Notes: generated from the letters alone by a model not told the origin. A stretch of DNA of 64,000 bases from an uncultured Bacteroidales bacterium (GCA_937896895.1 CALBNV010000102.1:1-64000); one strand, 5' to 3'. Counted from the first letter of the stretch, positions 8,920-17,719 are shown. Numbers and translations are program-made.

Positions 8920-8947
8920 TTTACTTCCTTGTAATAATTCAAACCAT

Positions 8948-9913
8948 TTATTTCTCAGATGTCGGAAGCGGGATGAATCCCTTGCCCATCACCTCGGCGC
9001 TCTCCATGACATTCACGAATGCGTCGGGGTCAAGCTCCGAAAGGCTGTTTTTCAGTTTTATCAGGTCCGAACGGTCAAGGTTGATGTATATCATCCTGCG
9101 TTCCTGCCCTTTGTAAAGGCCCGTCCCGACAAAACATGTCCCGCCCCTTTTGATATTGTTGATGATGAAATCCCTGACCTCATCAACTTTCTCCGTGATC
9201 ACAAACGCCGTCTTGTAAGTCTTCATGCCCTCAACCACGAGGTCGATTATCTTGCCCTCGATGACAATCACGAGAATCGAGTAAATCGGCAGACGGAGTT
9301 GCCCGAAAGCGATGAGTGTCGTCAGCGTGATGCATGAATCGACTATCATCACCAACGTCCCGAGGGAGATTTTAGTATATTTGTGCAGAATCATCGATAT
9401 GATATCGCTGCCTCCCGATGTCGCCCCCGACTTGAAGATCAAGCCGATAGCCACGCCGTAGATGCCGCCCGCCACCAGAGTGTTCAGGAAATAGTCGGGC
9501 ATGAAATAATTCTCGCTGTGCGGGATCTGCACCATGATGTTCCGCAGCGTCCCGCTCATGTCGTCAACGTTGGCGAATATGCCGTCGTGTATGACAGGGT
9601 TGTAACCCCAGACCGTCTCGATGACCCACGTAAAACCGAAGATCATGAACGTTGACAGTATCGTCTTGAACCCGAATTTGGGTCCGAGAATCCACGTCCC
9701 GATTACCAACAGCGGGATGTCCATGCACAAGGCGTAATACGAAATCCTCCACGGCCACACCGTGTTCAGCACGTTTGAGAGGCCGTAGGTGCCGCCAGGC
9801 GCAAGCAAGTACGGATTCACAAACATCACGTCACCTATCGCGAACAACGCGCTGCCAATGACCAAAAACAAATATGCGACAACCTCGCGCTTCCAATTTA
9901 TCTGTTTCTTCAT
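8948..9913 (-). CDS. YitT family membrane protein (DUF161 + DUF2179)
   Basis: 321 residues. Five or six hydrophobic helices occupy residues 10-210, with the family signatures NPYLLAPGGTYGLSNVL and FKSGATSGGSDIISMIL. A cytoplasmic DUF2179 domain follows (ITEKVDEVRDFIINNIKRGGTCFVGTGLYKGQERRMIYI). Function is not established for the family; transport is often assumed. It lies 28 bp upstream of the periplasmic-binding-like gene and probably heads a three-gene unit with it and the MORN lipoprotein. Confidence 0.85.
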   Translation of the reverse strand: MKKQINWKREVVAYLFLVIGSALFAIGDVMFVNPYLLAPGGTYGLSNVLNTVWPWRISYYALCMDIPLLVIGTWILGPKFGFKTILSTFMIFGFTWVIETVWGYNPVIHDGIFANVDDMSGTLRNIMVQIPHSENYFMPDYFLNTLVAGGIYGVAIGLIFKSGATSGGSDIISMILHKYTKISLGTLVMIVDSCITLTTLIAFGQLRLPIYSILVIVIEGKIIDLVVEGMKTYKTAFVITEKVDEVRDFIINNIKRGGTCFVGTGLYKGQERRMIYINLDRSDLIKLKNSLSELDPDAFVNVMESAEVMGKGFIPLPTSEK

Positions 9914-10025
9914 TTTATTTTTCTTTTTTCGCCCTATAGTACCAAAAACAATTCAAATGTTACAGAAATTTTAAAAAAATTCATTCCGCACCCTTTAAAC
10001 TTTCTACTTTCTACTTTCTACTATC

Positions 10026-11600
10026 TCACTCCCACTCGATTGTCGCCGGCGGTTTCGACGAAACGTCGTAACATACGCGGTTGACGCCTTTCACCTTATT
10101 TATAATGTCGTTCGACACCTTCGCGAGGAATTCATACGGCAGATGCACCCAGTCGGCGGTCATTCCGTCGGTCGAGATGACAGCGCGGAGTGCGATCGTA
10201 TATTCATAGCTGCGCTCGTCGCCCATCACGCCGACGCTCTTGACAGGAAGCAGGATTGTGCCGGCCTGCCAGATGCTATCATACAGATTATCAGCCATTT
10301 CATTCGGATACGAAGCACTCGGAAGCTCGCATTTCCACTCGCGGAGACCTTTGATGAAAATGTCATCGGCATCGCGCAAGATGCGGAGTTTCTCTTCCGT
10401 CACCTCGCCTAAAATCCTGATTCCCAAGCTCGGACCCGGAAAAGGATGGCGTCCGACCAATTCGCGTTTGATGCCCAAGGTGCGACCCACTCTTCTCACC
10501 TCGTCCTTGAACAAAGTGCGCAGCGGTTCGACTATTTTAAGATTCATCTTTTCCGGCAAGCCGCCGACATTATGATGCGACTTTATCTTGCAAGCTGGAC
10601 CGTTAACGCTCACGCTTTCAATGACATCCGGATAGATTGTGCCTTGCGCGAGCCATTTCGCGCCTTGAATCTTCTGCGCCTCTGCGTCAAAAACCTCGAT
10701 GAACGTGCCGCCGATGGCCTTGCGTTTCGCCTCGGGGTCGGTCACGCCAGCGAGCTTCTTCATGAACAGATCGCCGGAATGAACACCTATCACGTTAAGT
10801 CCCAAGTCCTTATATGAGTCAAGGACATCCTCAAACTCATTCTTTCTGAGAAGTCCGTTATCGACAAAAATACATGTCAGGTTCTTTCCTATCGCCTTGT
10901 TCAGAAGCACTGCCGCGACGGTGCTGTCAACGCCCCCCGAAAGTCCGAGGATGACCTTGTCGTCACCGAGTTTCTTGCGCATCGCCTCAACGGTTGTGTC
11001 AACAAACGAATCCGGAGTCCAGTTGCCGTGGCAGCCGCAGATTGTCATCGCGAAGTTCTCAAGCATCTTCGGGCCTTCCTTGCTGTGGAACACCTCAGGA
11101 TGGAACTGAACCGCGTAAGTATCTTCATTATCAATCTTATAGGCAGCGTTTTCGATATTGTCGGTGCTTGCGATAACATGCGCATTCACCGGCAGTTTTG
11201 CTATCGTATCGCCGTGCGACATCCACACCTGACTTGTCTTCGACACACCTTTGAATAACAATGAATCTTCTTCGACCACAGTCAGCATTGCACGACCGTA
11301 TTCCCTTGACAATGAAGAATTTACCTCACCACCGAAATGATTTGCGAGGAACTGTGCGCCGTAGCAGATGCCGAGCAGCGGCAATCTGCCTTTGATATTC
11401 GACAGATCGGCGAACGGAGCCTTCTCATCGCGTACCGACGACGGGCTTCCGCTTAAAATGACGCCTTTGATGTCATCTGTGATTTCAGGTATTTTGTTGA
11501 ATGGATGGATTTCACAATAGACGTTGAGTTCGCGGAGACGACGGCCTATGAGTTGCGTCACTTGCGAACCGAAATCCAGAATCAGAATTGTTTCCTGCAT
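10026..11600 (-). CDS. guaA: GMP synthase (glutamine-hydrolysing)
   Basis: 524 residues. Converts XMP, ATP and glutamine to GMP in purine biosynthesis. The N-terminal class I glutamine amidotransferase has its nucleophile in GICYGAQ (about residue 80) and the His/Glu pair in AVQFHPEVFH. The ATP-pyrophosphatase domain starts at about residue 205 with the PP-loop GLSGGVDSTVAA. The C-terminal dimerisation domain ends in the typical KPPATIEWE. A promoter motif lies at 11620-11627 and no co-directional gene is near. Confidence 0.97.
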   Translation of the reverse strand: MQETILILDFGSQVTQLIGRRLRELNVYCEIHPFNKIPEITDDIKGVILSGSPSSVRDEKAPFADLSNIKGRLPLLGICYGAQFLANHFGGEVNSSLSREYGRAMLTVVEEDSLLFKGVSKTSQVWMSHGDTIAKLPVNAHVIASTDNIENAAYKIDNEDTYAVQFHPEVFHSKEGPKMLENFAMTICGCHGNWTPDSFVDTTVEAMRKKLGDDKVILGLSGGVDSTVAAVLLNKAIGKNLTCIFVDNGLLRKNEFEDVLDSYKDLGLNVIGVHSGDLFMKKLAGVTDPEAKRKAIGGTFIEVFDAEAQKIQGAKWLAQGTIYPDVIESVSVNGPACKIKSHHNVGGLPEKMNLKIVEPLRTLFKDEVRRVGRTLGIKRELVGRHPFPGPSLGIRILGEVTEEKLRILRDADDIFIKGLREWKCELPSASYPNEMADNLYDSIWQAGTILLPVKSVGVMGDERSYEYTIALRAVISTDGMTADWVHLPYEFLAKVSNDIINKVKGVNRVCYDVSSKPPATIEWE

Positions 11601-11619
11601 ATTTTGAAAATTTTCGGCA

Positions 11620-11627
11620 CAAAATTA
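11620..11627 (-). promoter_or_regulatory. guaA -7 promoter element (TAATTTTG)
   Basis: The complement reads TAATTTTG, 20 bp upstream of the guaA ATG. It is divergent from the element at 11651-11658, so both promoters share a region of about 70 bp. Confidence 0.55.
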
Positions 11628-11650
11628 CGAAAATATTCGATGGGAATATG

Positions 11651-11658
11651 TATCTTTG
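11651..11658 (+). promoter_or_regulatory. Bacteroidota -7 promoter element (TATCTTTG)
   Basis: TATCTTTG lies 15 bp before the ATG at 11673, fixing that ATG as the start of the membrane-anchored protein rather than earlier in-frame codons. Confidence 0.6.
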
Positions 11659-11672
11659 CAAAAAAAAGAAAT

Positions 11673-12275
11673 ATGGCAAAAAAAGCATCAAAAAAGAAGA
11701 AAAATACACCAAAGAAGAAGCAGTCGGGCAATGTTTTCAACAAGATACTGATCATCTTGGTTGCCGCTGTCATTGTTGGTTTTTTCACTTTCAAACTCGT
11801 AAAGAACCATGGCTCAGACAAAAAGGAAAAGCCTGATACACAATTAGTTGACAAAAAAGACAAGACAGAAGTCAAAGACACACCAGAAGTCCCGGATGGC
11901 AAGACTGAGAAAAAGCCGAAGCCGGAGAAAAAGCCGGAACCAAGACCAGAACCAAAACCAGCTGTCGAGACGGTTGTCGCGAAAAGCATCGAAGGCTGTT
12001 GGATGAGCACCAGCGGCGGCGCGGTCCTCACCATGAAGGATTTCGAGTATCGCATTGATTTCATGGGCGTTGACAGCGGCAAGCCTATCATAGGAACCTA
12101 CCTTGTAGAGAACAACATCATTACTTTCTCAAACAAGCAAGACCCTTGCAAGGATACAGCCGGGGCATACGAAGTGAATTTCAACAAAAAGGAAATCAGT
12201 TTCAAGTGCAAAAACGACGATTGCACGAAACGGAAATCCACACTTGTGACCGACTGGGAATGGCTCGACGAGTGA
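11673..12275 (+). CDS. Membrane-anchored protein with Lys/Pro-rich linker, unknown
   Basis: About 200 residues. A very lysine-rich cytoplasmic N terminus (residues 1-20) precedes one transmembrane helix (about 24-45), then a Lys/Glu/Pro-rich linker with EKKPEP-type repeats to about residue 105, then a compact C-terminal domain with SIEGCWMSTSGGAVLTM, two Cys pairs (DPCKDT, CKNDDC) and beta-rich character. The C-terminal part resembles lipocalin-like 'does it fit a threshold' domains only weakly; I do not recognise a family. It stands alone between divergent guaA and the convergent acyltransferase gene. Confidence 0.65.
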   Translation: MAKKASKKKKNTPKKKQSGNVFNKILIILVAAVIVGFFTFKLVKNHGSDKKEKPDTQLVDKKDKTEVKDTPEVPDGKTEKKPKPEKKPEPRPEPKPAVETVVAKSIEGCWMSTSGGAVLTMKDFEYRIDFMGVDSGKPIIGTYLVENNIITFSNKQDPCKDTAGAYEVNFNKKEISFKCKNDDCTKRKSTLVTDWEWLDE

Positions 12276-12284
12276 GTCTTTCCG

Positions 12285-13577
12285 TCAAGCGCCGATCAGT
12301 TGCTGGAAAATCTCTTCGACGCCGCCGCTTTCCACAATGTTTTTTGCGAGATAGCCTCTGAAGAACAGCATCACCGAGCCTTTGCCGTCGTTGACAGGCC
12401 ATATCTTGACCATGTCGGGCAGGTCGTTCGGGATGGCGATGACAGGCCGTCCGGAACCGAAATCGAGGTCATAGACGGGCAGTTTGTGCTGGTCGTTGAC
12501 ATAGATTGTAGTCGGCCTTTTTGCATTCATCCCAGGCAAATCAAAAGCGACGTATGGGAGTTTGTGTTTCAGAGAATTCATGCACAAATCGACATATTCG
12601 TCCATCGCCCCGTCTTTGTTTTCCGTATGTCTGCCGATGTTCTCATGTATCTGTCTCGCAAGTTCAAAAACATCACAATCGTCTTTCAATGAACGAGTTA
12701 CGATGTTATTTGACGCATTACCGATATAATCGGCATTGGTGTTTTTGTACCTTCCACGAATATCAGCGACGGTAAGCAGGGAATAATCGCGCTTGCCGTT
12801 GAGACCGTTCAGTTTCATGACCATTTTCACGATGACAGCCGACAGGATAGCGTTCGCGCTTATTTCACAACCTGTTTTTTGAGATACGGCAGCCTTCATC
12901 CTCTTGACTTTGTCACCATCAATCAAAAGAGGAGTGCAACTCACCTTTGAATCCTTTGAAGCACTGTAAATCAACATTTTGACAAGGTCCTTGAAGCCGA
13001 GTTTGGTCCATTTTTTCTTTTCTAAAATCGCCGCGGTTTGAGGTTTTGTCATGAAGTCAACCTTCGGAAATTCGAGCTGCGCACGCTGTTGAATATCAAC
13101 ATTTTCGCCACGGCAAAGCCTGCCCCACTCGTTCATCATCTTGTAGAACGAACGACCGTCCATGCAGATGTGTGCCATCTGGACGGAAAGAACCGTCCCA
13201 TCGCTCAAACTCGTGACACAGACTGTCATCGGGGCGCATTTGCCCGCCTTGAAATCTCTGATATTCAACTTCAACGAAAAATCATCATGAATATGCTGAC
13301 TTTTCAGCACATTTTTTATTCCAATATCTTGACGCTCGACAACCTCAAACGGACAACCTTCGTTGCTGCACGAAATTCCATCTGCGGATTTCAGACGGCC
13401 AGCCAAAAACGGATATTTTTCAAGCAAAACGGAGAGTTTCTCACTCATCAGCTCCGCGTCAAGTTTCTTGTTATAAATCCATACCGCCTTGATAATCATG
13501 TCGCCGCAAGCCATGTCGAGCAGCGAGAACTTCCAGGTTTTGATGACGCTTTCCTTATTTGAAACGATGTTTTTCAT
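12285..13577 (-). CDS. BAHD-type (transferase family) acyltransferase
   Basis: 430 residues, the length of a two-domain BAHD enzyme. The acyl-transfer motif HxxxDG is present as HICMDG (His136, Asp140), and the structural motif DFGxGxP is present as DFGSGRP near residue 368, in the expected order and spacing. The N terminus also has the family-like LLEKYPFLAGRL. BAHD enzymes move acyl groups from acyl-CoA to alcohols or amines and are best known from plants and fungi; a bacterial member here is unusual. It is the last gene of a leftward run starting at 17563. An alternative is a condensation-domain or PapA-like protein, which shares HxxxDG, but those lack DFGxG. Confidence 0.7.
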   Translation of the reverse strand: MKNIVSNKESVIKTWKFSLLDMACGDMIIKAVWIYNKKLDAELMSEKLSVLLEKYPFLAGRLKSADGISCSNEGCPFEVVERQDIGIKNVLKSQHIHDDFSLKLNIRDFKAGKCAPMTVCVTSLSDGTVLSVQMAHICMDGRSFYKMMNEWGRLCRGENVDIQQRAQLEFPKVDFMTKPQTAAILEKKKWTKLGFKDLVKMLIYSASKDSKVSCTPLLIDGDKVKRMKAAVSQKTGCEISANAILSAVIVKMVMKLNGLNGKRDYSLLTVADIRGRYKNTNADYIGNASNNIVTRSLKDDCDVFELARQIHENIGRHTENKDGAMDEYVDLCMNSLKHKLPYVAFDLPGMNAKRPTTIYVNDQHKLPVYDLDFGSGRPVIAIPNDLPDMVKIWPVNDGKGSVMLFFRGYLAKNIVESGGVEEIFQQLIGA

Positions 13578-13628
13578 TTTTTGACATTAATTTTTAACAC
13601 AAGTTGCACGAGTTTTTCAACACAAGTT

Positions 13629-13964
13629 TCACAAGTTATTTGCTCTTGTTTTCCAACGATTGAGTTTTTCTTTCACCCGCATTTCCTTCCCTTTCAGGAA
13701 ATAAAGCCGCCAGTAGGAATACATCAGCGAAAAAACCATCCCGACCGTTTTTGCCACCTGAGCCTTTGTTATCTCTCCGGCAGTCAGAAATTCGTAGATG
13801 ACCAAACCGACAAATGCCGCAAATGCAACAATCACAAGCACTTTTGAAAGCACAAACAAACGCTCACGCCAATCGACATCACGGATTTTATTGATGAAAG
13901 TCGGCAATAAAAGAAAAAACACAATCGCGCTCGCCACAGCGGTATTTGATGATAATTCTGTCAT
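13629..13964 (-). CDS. Small three-helix membrane protein
   Basis: About 111 residues from the ATG at 13964; the upstream alternative is a TTG. Three hydrophobic helices (about 10-22, 38-58, 72-88) and a basic C terminus ending after YSYWRLYFLKGKE. The arrangement and the YSY..(Y)FLK ending are shared with the next upstream gene, so the two are probably paralogues. No function can be assigned. Confidence 0.6.
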   Translation of the reverse strand: MTELSSNTAVASAIVFFLLLPTFINKIRDVDWRERLFVLSKVLVIVAFAAFVGLVIYEFLTAGEITKAQVAKTVGMVFSLMYSYWRLYFLKGKEMRVKEKLNRWKTRANNL

Positions 13965-13976
13965 AATCAATGGTTT

Positions 13977-14273
13977 TTATTTCTTCCAGTTTTTCTGTTT
14001 CAAAAAATAGCTGTAGCAGAACATGATGATTGAGATCACGATGAGGGCGGCGCGGGTCACTTTGTACTCGCCGCTCAACTCGTAGCCGACAAATTCGTAA
14101 ATGATAAAGCCGATCAAGCCGATTGTGAATGTCAAGTAAATGATATTCATCACTTTAATCGCCTTGATGCGTCTGTCGAGATTCTCAAATTCCCTTGCGA
14201 TGAACGGCATTCCGAAATACATCCCGAACACCAAAATTATAAGTACATACTCGATAATAGTTGAAATTTCCAT
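13977..14273 (-). CDS. Small three-helix membrane protein, paralogue of neighbour
   Basis: 98 residues. Three hydrophobic helices (about 6-24, 42-64, 74-90) with a short charged loop (REFENLDRRIKAIK) after the first and a C terminus ending CYSYFLKQKNWKK. The same layout and ending as the protein encoded 12 bp downstream. Unknown function; position within the SPFH/CPBP run suggests a membrane role. Confidence 0.6.
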   Translation of the reverse strand: MEISTIIEYVLIILVFGMYFGMPFIAREFENLDRRIKAIKVMNIIYLTFTIGLIGFIIYEFVGYELSGEYKVTRAALIVISIIMFCYSYFLKQKNWKK

Positions 14274-14303
14274 CTCTTTTAACTTTAATCTTTTAACTTT
14301 TAA

Positions 14304-14462
14304 CTAAACTCTTTTGTTCTTTTTAAGTGCTTCATTTATAATCCATTGCAGTTGGCCGTTGACGGAGCGGAAATCATCGGCGGCCCACTTCTCGACAGCC
14401 GCCATTGTCTTGGCATCAAGACGCAGAACGAAATTTTTCGTGTTTTCTTTTTCCTTTGCCAT
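14304..14462 (-). CDS. Ribbon-helix-helix (Arc-like) DNA-binding protein
   Basis: 52 residues. The sequence KNFVLRLDAKTMAAVEKWA begins with the single beta strand of a ribbon-helix-helix domain (alternating hydrophobics in NFVLRL), followed by two helices, the second being SVNGQLQWIINEALKK, with the Arc-type hydrophobic pattern and an Asn before the helix start. Proteins of this size bind DNA as dimers and usually autoregulate their operon. It lies between the two small membrane protein genes and the PH-like gene, 9 bp after the latter's stop, so it may regulate this cluster. Confidence 0.75.
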   Translation of the reverse strand: MAKEKENTKNFVLRLDAKTMAAVEKWAADDFRSVNGQLQWIINEALKKNKRV

Positions 14463-14471
14463 AATCACAAA

Positions 14472-15044
14472 TTACAATAGAATACTCAAAACATAAGCTA
14501 TTATTACAATAATCAAATAAAGCAGCACCTTAACCAAACCCGACCTGTCATTGTGAAAAACAAGCTCGTCATCCCCCACCATTGCCACCGTAGAGACAAT
14601 CTTTTCGTAAAGTTTCACTGTCTTTTGCTCATTTTTATAGTTGATATAAAACAAGCCGCCAGTGGTGTTGATTTCGATGCAGCATTTGGCGTAATCACGA
14701 GCATAAGAAACGGCATGTTTGACACCTTCGTCGGTATAAACCTGACAAACGCCCTTGACGGCCCAATGCACTCCAGCCTTTGGTGGCTGCGGATTATAGC
14801 GGCCGGCATACATCTCGTGGCTTCGTCTCACTGCCGGCATCCTTTCAAGAAGCCTCACCGACTTTATCGAATCAGTCCAGATTTTATCTGGAATAAGCAG
14901 GTCAACAAAACGAATCTTCTTCTCGCCAACCACAACAATCGGACTACCGAAGCGGACGTAAACGACGAAGGCAATCAACAGGAGCGACAGAAGCGCCACC
15001 GCAAGGTAATAGTAGTTAATCGATAAAATGATAGCCGCACTCAT
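14472..15044 (-). CDS. Membrane protein with bacterial PH-like domain
   Basis: 190 residues. One hydrophobic helix at residues 12-30 and another at the C terminus (about 172-189) flank a soluble beta-rich segment. Shared with the protein encoded at 15970-16512 are SIKSVRLLERMPAV and IEINTTGGLFYINYKNEQKTVKLYEKIV, so the two are paralogues. The pattern fits bacterial pleckstrin-homology domains near membranes, assigned by pattern only. Only 3 bp separate it from the upstream CPBP protease gene. Confidence 0.6.
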   Translation of the reverse strand: MSAAIILSINYYYLAVALLSLLLIAFVVYVRFGSPIVVVGEKKIRFVDLLIPDKIWTDSIKSVRLLERMPAVRRSHEMYAGRYNPQPPKAGVHWAVKGVCQVYTDEGVKHAVSYARDYAKCCIEINTTGGLFYINYKNEQKTVKLYEKIVSTVAMVGDDELVFHNDRSGLVKVLLYLIIVIIAYVLSILL

Positions 15045-15047
15045 AAA

Positions 15048-15947
15048 CTAAATTGCCTCCTCCAGTTTTTTTGACATGATGTGGTCTTCGGTGAAATATT
15101 TGTCAATTATGAAAATAATCGCGGTGATTACAAACATCGTGATGATTCCAGAAAGGCCTTGGCATCCGTTGAGCAAATCGTTTCCGCCGCTGATAAACAA
15201 CATATTAGACCCGGCAAGAGCATTGATTGTGCCATGAAAGATAGCCGCCGGATAAACCGATTTCGCTTTCAGGATCAAATAAACCTCTATCGGCGTCATC
15301 GCAAGACACATCGCCACCATCATGAAAACGCCGCAGACACGGTGAACCGGATAGTTGTGCCCCATCAGAATGAGCGGGAAATGCCAGATGCCCCACACAA
15401 CGCCGACGAACAGGCACACGGCCCAGAAGTTCTTCTTTTTCAACGCATTGACAAGATAATTGCGCCAGGCGTACTCCTCACCGAAAGCAAAGACGGCGTT
15501 TATCGTGATTCCGGCAATCAGGCCCGAAATCAAAGTCGTCAGAATCACGAACTTCGGATTGCTCATCCTAAGCATCATCTCCTGCTGCTCTTCAGGGAGG
15601 TCTTCGATGTTCGGAATCTGCGGGACATGGAATCCCAGCTCCGTGTCGGGCATGAACGAGTTGACAACAATTGTCACGGCGACAATCAAAACCGGAAGAA
15701 TCCAGGCGACGAGCCAAGTCCAGTTTATTTTGAATTTCAGGAGGCCTGTATCGCCGAGTTTCTCACCATTAATTAATTGCATCGTCATTGCGCAAAGCAT
15801 CGGCAGTATCATGTAAAACGTTGCGCAGACAGTGTAAAGAAGCGGCTTGTCTGTAGTGTTATGGATTCCGATTCCGAAATACATCAAGGCCGCGAACGCC
15901 CAGCTCACGAGGCAGACCACAAGTGTGAATATGAGAGATTTTTTCAT
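15048..15947 (-). CDS. CPBP family intramembrane metalloprotease
   Basis: 299 residues, about eight hydrophobic helices. The Abi/CAAX-protease signature is complete: EEYAWR (ExxxR, about residue 166), GIWHFP with the metal-ligand His, and HGTINA (HxxxN/A). Relatives cleave prenylated or membrane proteins, or mediate bacteriocin self-immunity. It sits between two PH-like paralogues, a neighbourhood often seen with stress- or envelope-related functions. The substrate is unknown. Confidence 0.85.
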   Translation of the reverse strand: MKKSLIFTLVVCLVSWAFAALMYFGIGIHNTTDKPLLYTVCATFYMILPMLCAMTMQLINGEKLGDTGLLKFKINWTWLVAWILPVLIVAVTIVVNSFMPDTELGFHVPQIPNIEDLPEEQQEMMLRMSNPKFVILTTLISGLIAGITINAVFAFGEEYAWRNYLVNALKKKNFWAVCLFVGVVWGIWHFPLILMGHNYPVHRVCGVFMMVAMCLAMTPIEVYLILKAKSVYPAAIFHGTINALAGSNMLFISGGNDLLNGCQGLSGIITMFVITAIIFIIDKYFTEDHIMSKKLEEAI

Positions 15948-15969
15948 TTTTCTGATATTTTTATTGATT

Positions 15970-16512
15970 CTAATTTTTTAATACATAATACAAAACCAAC
16001 CCAATCAAGGCCACCAATCCGATTGACAGGCTTATGATTCTATATTTTTTCGCCGATGACTCTGCGAGTTCAGATTCGCCGACGATTTGCACTGTCTTTT
16101 GCATCTCGTTGAAAAGATTTTCGGTGAGTTCATCTTTTTTCAAATTAACGTAAAAAACTCCGTCAACCGTTTCAATTTCGATGAAACGCCTTGATTTCCT
16201 TGCATTGTCCAAGAACAACGACACCGCTATTTTCTTCGGGCCGTCGTCTGTCATCTTCTTGACCAAGAACGTGCCTCTGCGACGTTTCCCGATTACAAAT
16301 CCCCGTGCGTGAACGCCAAACAAAACTTTCGGCAATTCCTCGACAAGTCTTATGGATTTAATCATGTTGTTCTTGATTTTCACCGGATTAAATCCAAACA
16401 TAATGACAATCCCACTTTCGTCGAAACGAATACGATTCCTGCCTACGCACATAATTATCGAAGTAAGCAGTGCAGCGAAAGCGAAAGAGACAATGTAACC
16501 CAGTACATACAT
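15970..16512 (-). CDS. Membrane protein with bacterial PH-like domain (paralogue)
   Basis: 180 residues. Hydrophobic helices at about 4-24 and 160-178 enclose a soluble domain containing MIKSIRLVEELPKV and IEIETVDGVFYVNLKKDELTE, clearly related to the 14472-15044 protein. PH-like assignment is by pattern; no catalytic residues are visible. It lies downstream of the SPFH gene and upstream of the CPBP gene. Confidence 0.6.
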   Translation of the reverse strand: MYVLGYIVSFAFAALLTSIIMCVGRNRIRFDESGIVIMFGFNPVKIKNNMIKSIRLVEELPKVLFGVHARGFVIGKRRRGTFLVKKMTDDGPKKIAVSLFLDNARKSRRFIEIETVDGVFYVNLKKDELTENLFNEMQKTVQIVGESELAESSAKKYRIISLSIGLVALIGLVLYYVLKN

Positions 16513-16603
16513 GATTCAACCAAGTAAATTGTGTATAACAAATCTTATAAAACTAATTACCTAAAACTCCTAACATCCTCAATCTCCTAATCACCTCAAA
16601 TTC

Positions 16604-17563
16604 CTACTGATACAGCGTTCCGGTGTTCACGACAGGCTGTGCGGCGTCGTCGGCGCAGAGCACGACCATGAGGTTGCTCACCATAGCGGCTTTCTTGTCG
16701 TCGTCGAGTTCTACGACCTCGTCATCCTTGAGTTTGTCGAGTGCCATCTTGACCATCGAGACCGCGCCTTCCACAATCTTCTCGCGTGCCGCGATGATGG
16801 CCGCCGCCTGCTGACGGCGAAGCATAACCGCCGCAATCTCAGGGGAATACGCCAGATAGTTGATTCTCGCCTCGATGACATCCAAGCCTGACATTGCGAG
16901 ACGGTCGTTGAGTTTGTTGAGGAGTATGTCGTTGATTTCCGAGCCGCCCGAACGGAGTGTCAGCTCGCCCGATTTCGTGTCGTCGTTGTCATCGTAGGCG
17001 AACATCCCTGCGACCTCACGAAGCGCGGCGTCGCTCTGTACCCTGACGAAACTCTCGAAAGCACGCATACGGCTTGAAACCGCCGCATTACCTCCGACAC
17101 TTGCACCCATGGCATTGACGGCAATCGTCTGAGAATCAATTTCAAACATCGCCTTGTAGGTGTCTTTCAGCTTCCAAACGAGAATCTGGCCGATCATAAT
17201 CGGGTTGCCGGTCTTGTCGTTCACCTTGATGGGATCGACGTTGAGGTTGCGGGCGCGGAGAGAAACCCTCTTTGACGACATCAGCGGGTTGACCCAGTAG
17301 AAGCCGGTCTTCGTGAACGTGCCGCGGTACTTTCCGAAGAAAAGCATCACCATGCCCTCATTCGGTTCGAGTTTCTTGAAACCGATCAGAAGAAAGATGT
17401 CAATCAAAATCAAGGCAATTCCGCCTATCACCAAACCGACAGGCTCACCTTCTGTACATCTTGTAAATCCGAATATTGCGGCGGCAACAATAGCAAAAAC
17501 CACAAACAACATGACGAAACCATTGAGTTTCAATCCTTTAAATTCAAATTCCTTGTTTTCCAT
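16604..17563 (-). CDS. SPFH/Band 7 domain membrane protein
   Basis: 319 residues. Two close hydrophobic helices (about 13-32 and 40-60) are followed by an SPFH core: EPNEGMVMLFFGKYRGT, then RARNLNVDPIKVNDKTGNPI, then the oligomerisation helix with LNDRLAMSGLDVIEARINYLAYSPEIAAVMLRRQ spread over residues 215-250. SPFH proteins form membrane-associated rings or rafts and work with proteases or stress factors. It is the first gene after a promoter motif at 17617-17624 and heads the leftward run of eight genes ending with the BAHD acyltransferase. Confidence 0.88.
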   Translation of the reverse strand: MENKEFEFKGLKLNGFVMLFVVFAIVAAAIFGFTRCTEGEPVGLVIGGIALILIDIFLLIGFKKLEPNEGMVMLFFGKYRGTFTKTGFYWVNPLMSSKRVSLRARNLNVDPIKVNDKTGNPIMIGQILVWKLKDTYKAMFEIDSQTIAVNAMGASVGGNAAVSSRMRAFESFVRVQSDAALREVAGMFAYDDNDDTKSGELTLRSGGSEINDILLNKLNDRLAMSGLDVIEARINYLAYSPEIAAVMLRRQQAAAIIAAREKIVEGAVSMVKMALDKLKDDEVVELDDDKKAAMVSNLMVVLCADDAAQPVVNTGTLYQ

Positions 17564-17616
17564 ACGTTTAATTTTTTAGTTATTTTTGATATTATTTTGA
17601 TATTACTTTGATGGCG

Positions 17617-17624
17617 CAAAGATA
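17617..17624 (-). promoter_or_regulatory. -7 promoter element (TATCTTTG) for the SPFH gene run
   Basis: The complement reads TATCTTTG, 54 bp upstream of the SPFH ATG; the intervening sequence is AT-rich and non-coding. Confidence 0.6.
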
Positions 17625-17695
17625 CAACATTTTTTTAATGTGCAAGAAAAAATTTAAAATTTTTATCAAAGCATGATTTTTCAAAAAATTACAAG

Positions 17696-17703
17696 TATCT
17701 TTG
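17696..17703 (+). promoter_or_regulatory. -7 promoter element (TATCTTTG)
   Basis: TATCTTTG lies 17 bp before the ATG at 17720, supporting the small gene there as a real leader gene of the acyltransferase unit. Confidence 0.55.
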
Positions 17704-17719
17704 CAGAAAATTTAATGGT

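Noticed and set aside
9998..10023. Short CTTTCTA tandem repeats before the end of guaA
   Set aside because: Only three 7-bp units in a low-complexity spacer; no function can be argued.
13578..13628. Imperfect AACACAAGTT repeat upstream of the BAHD gene
   Set aside because: Two short copies in an AT-rich spacer; a regulatory role cannot be supported.
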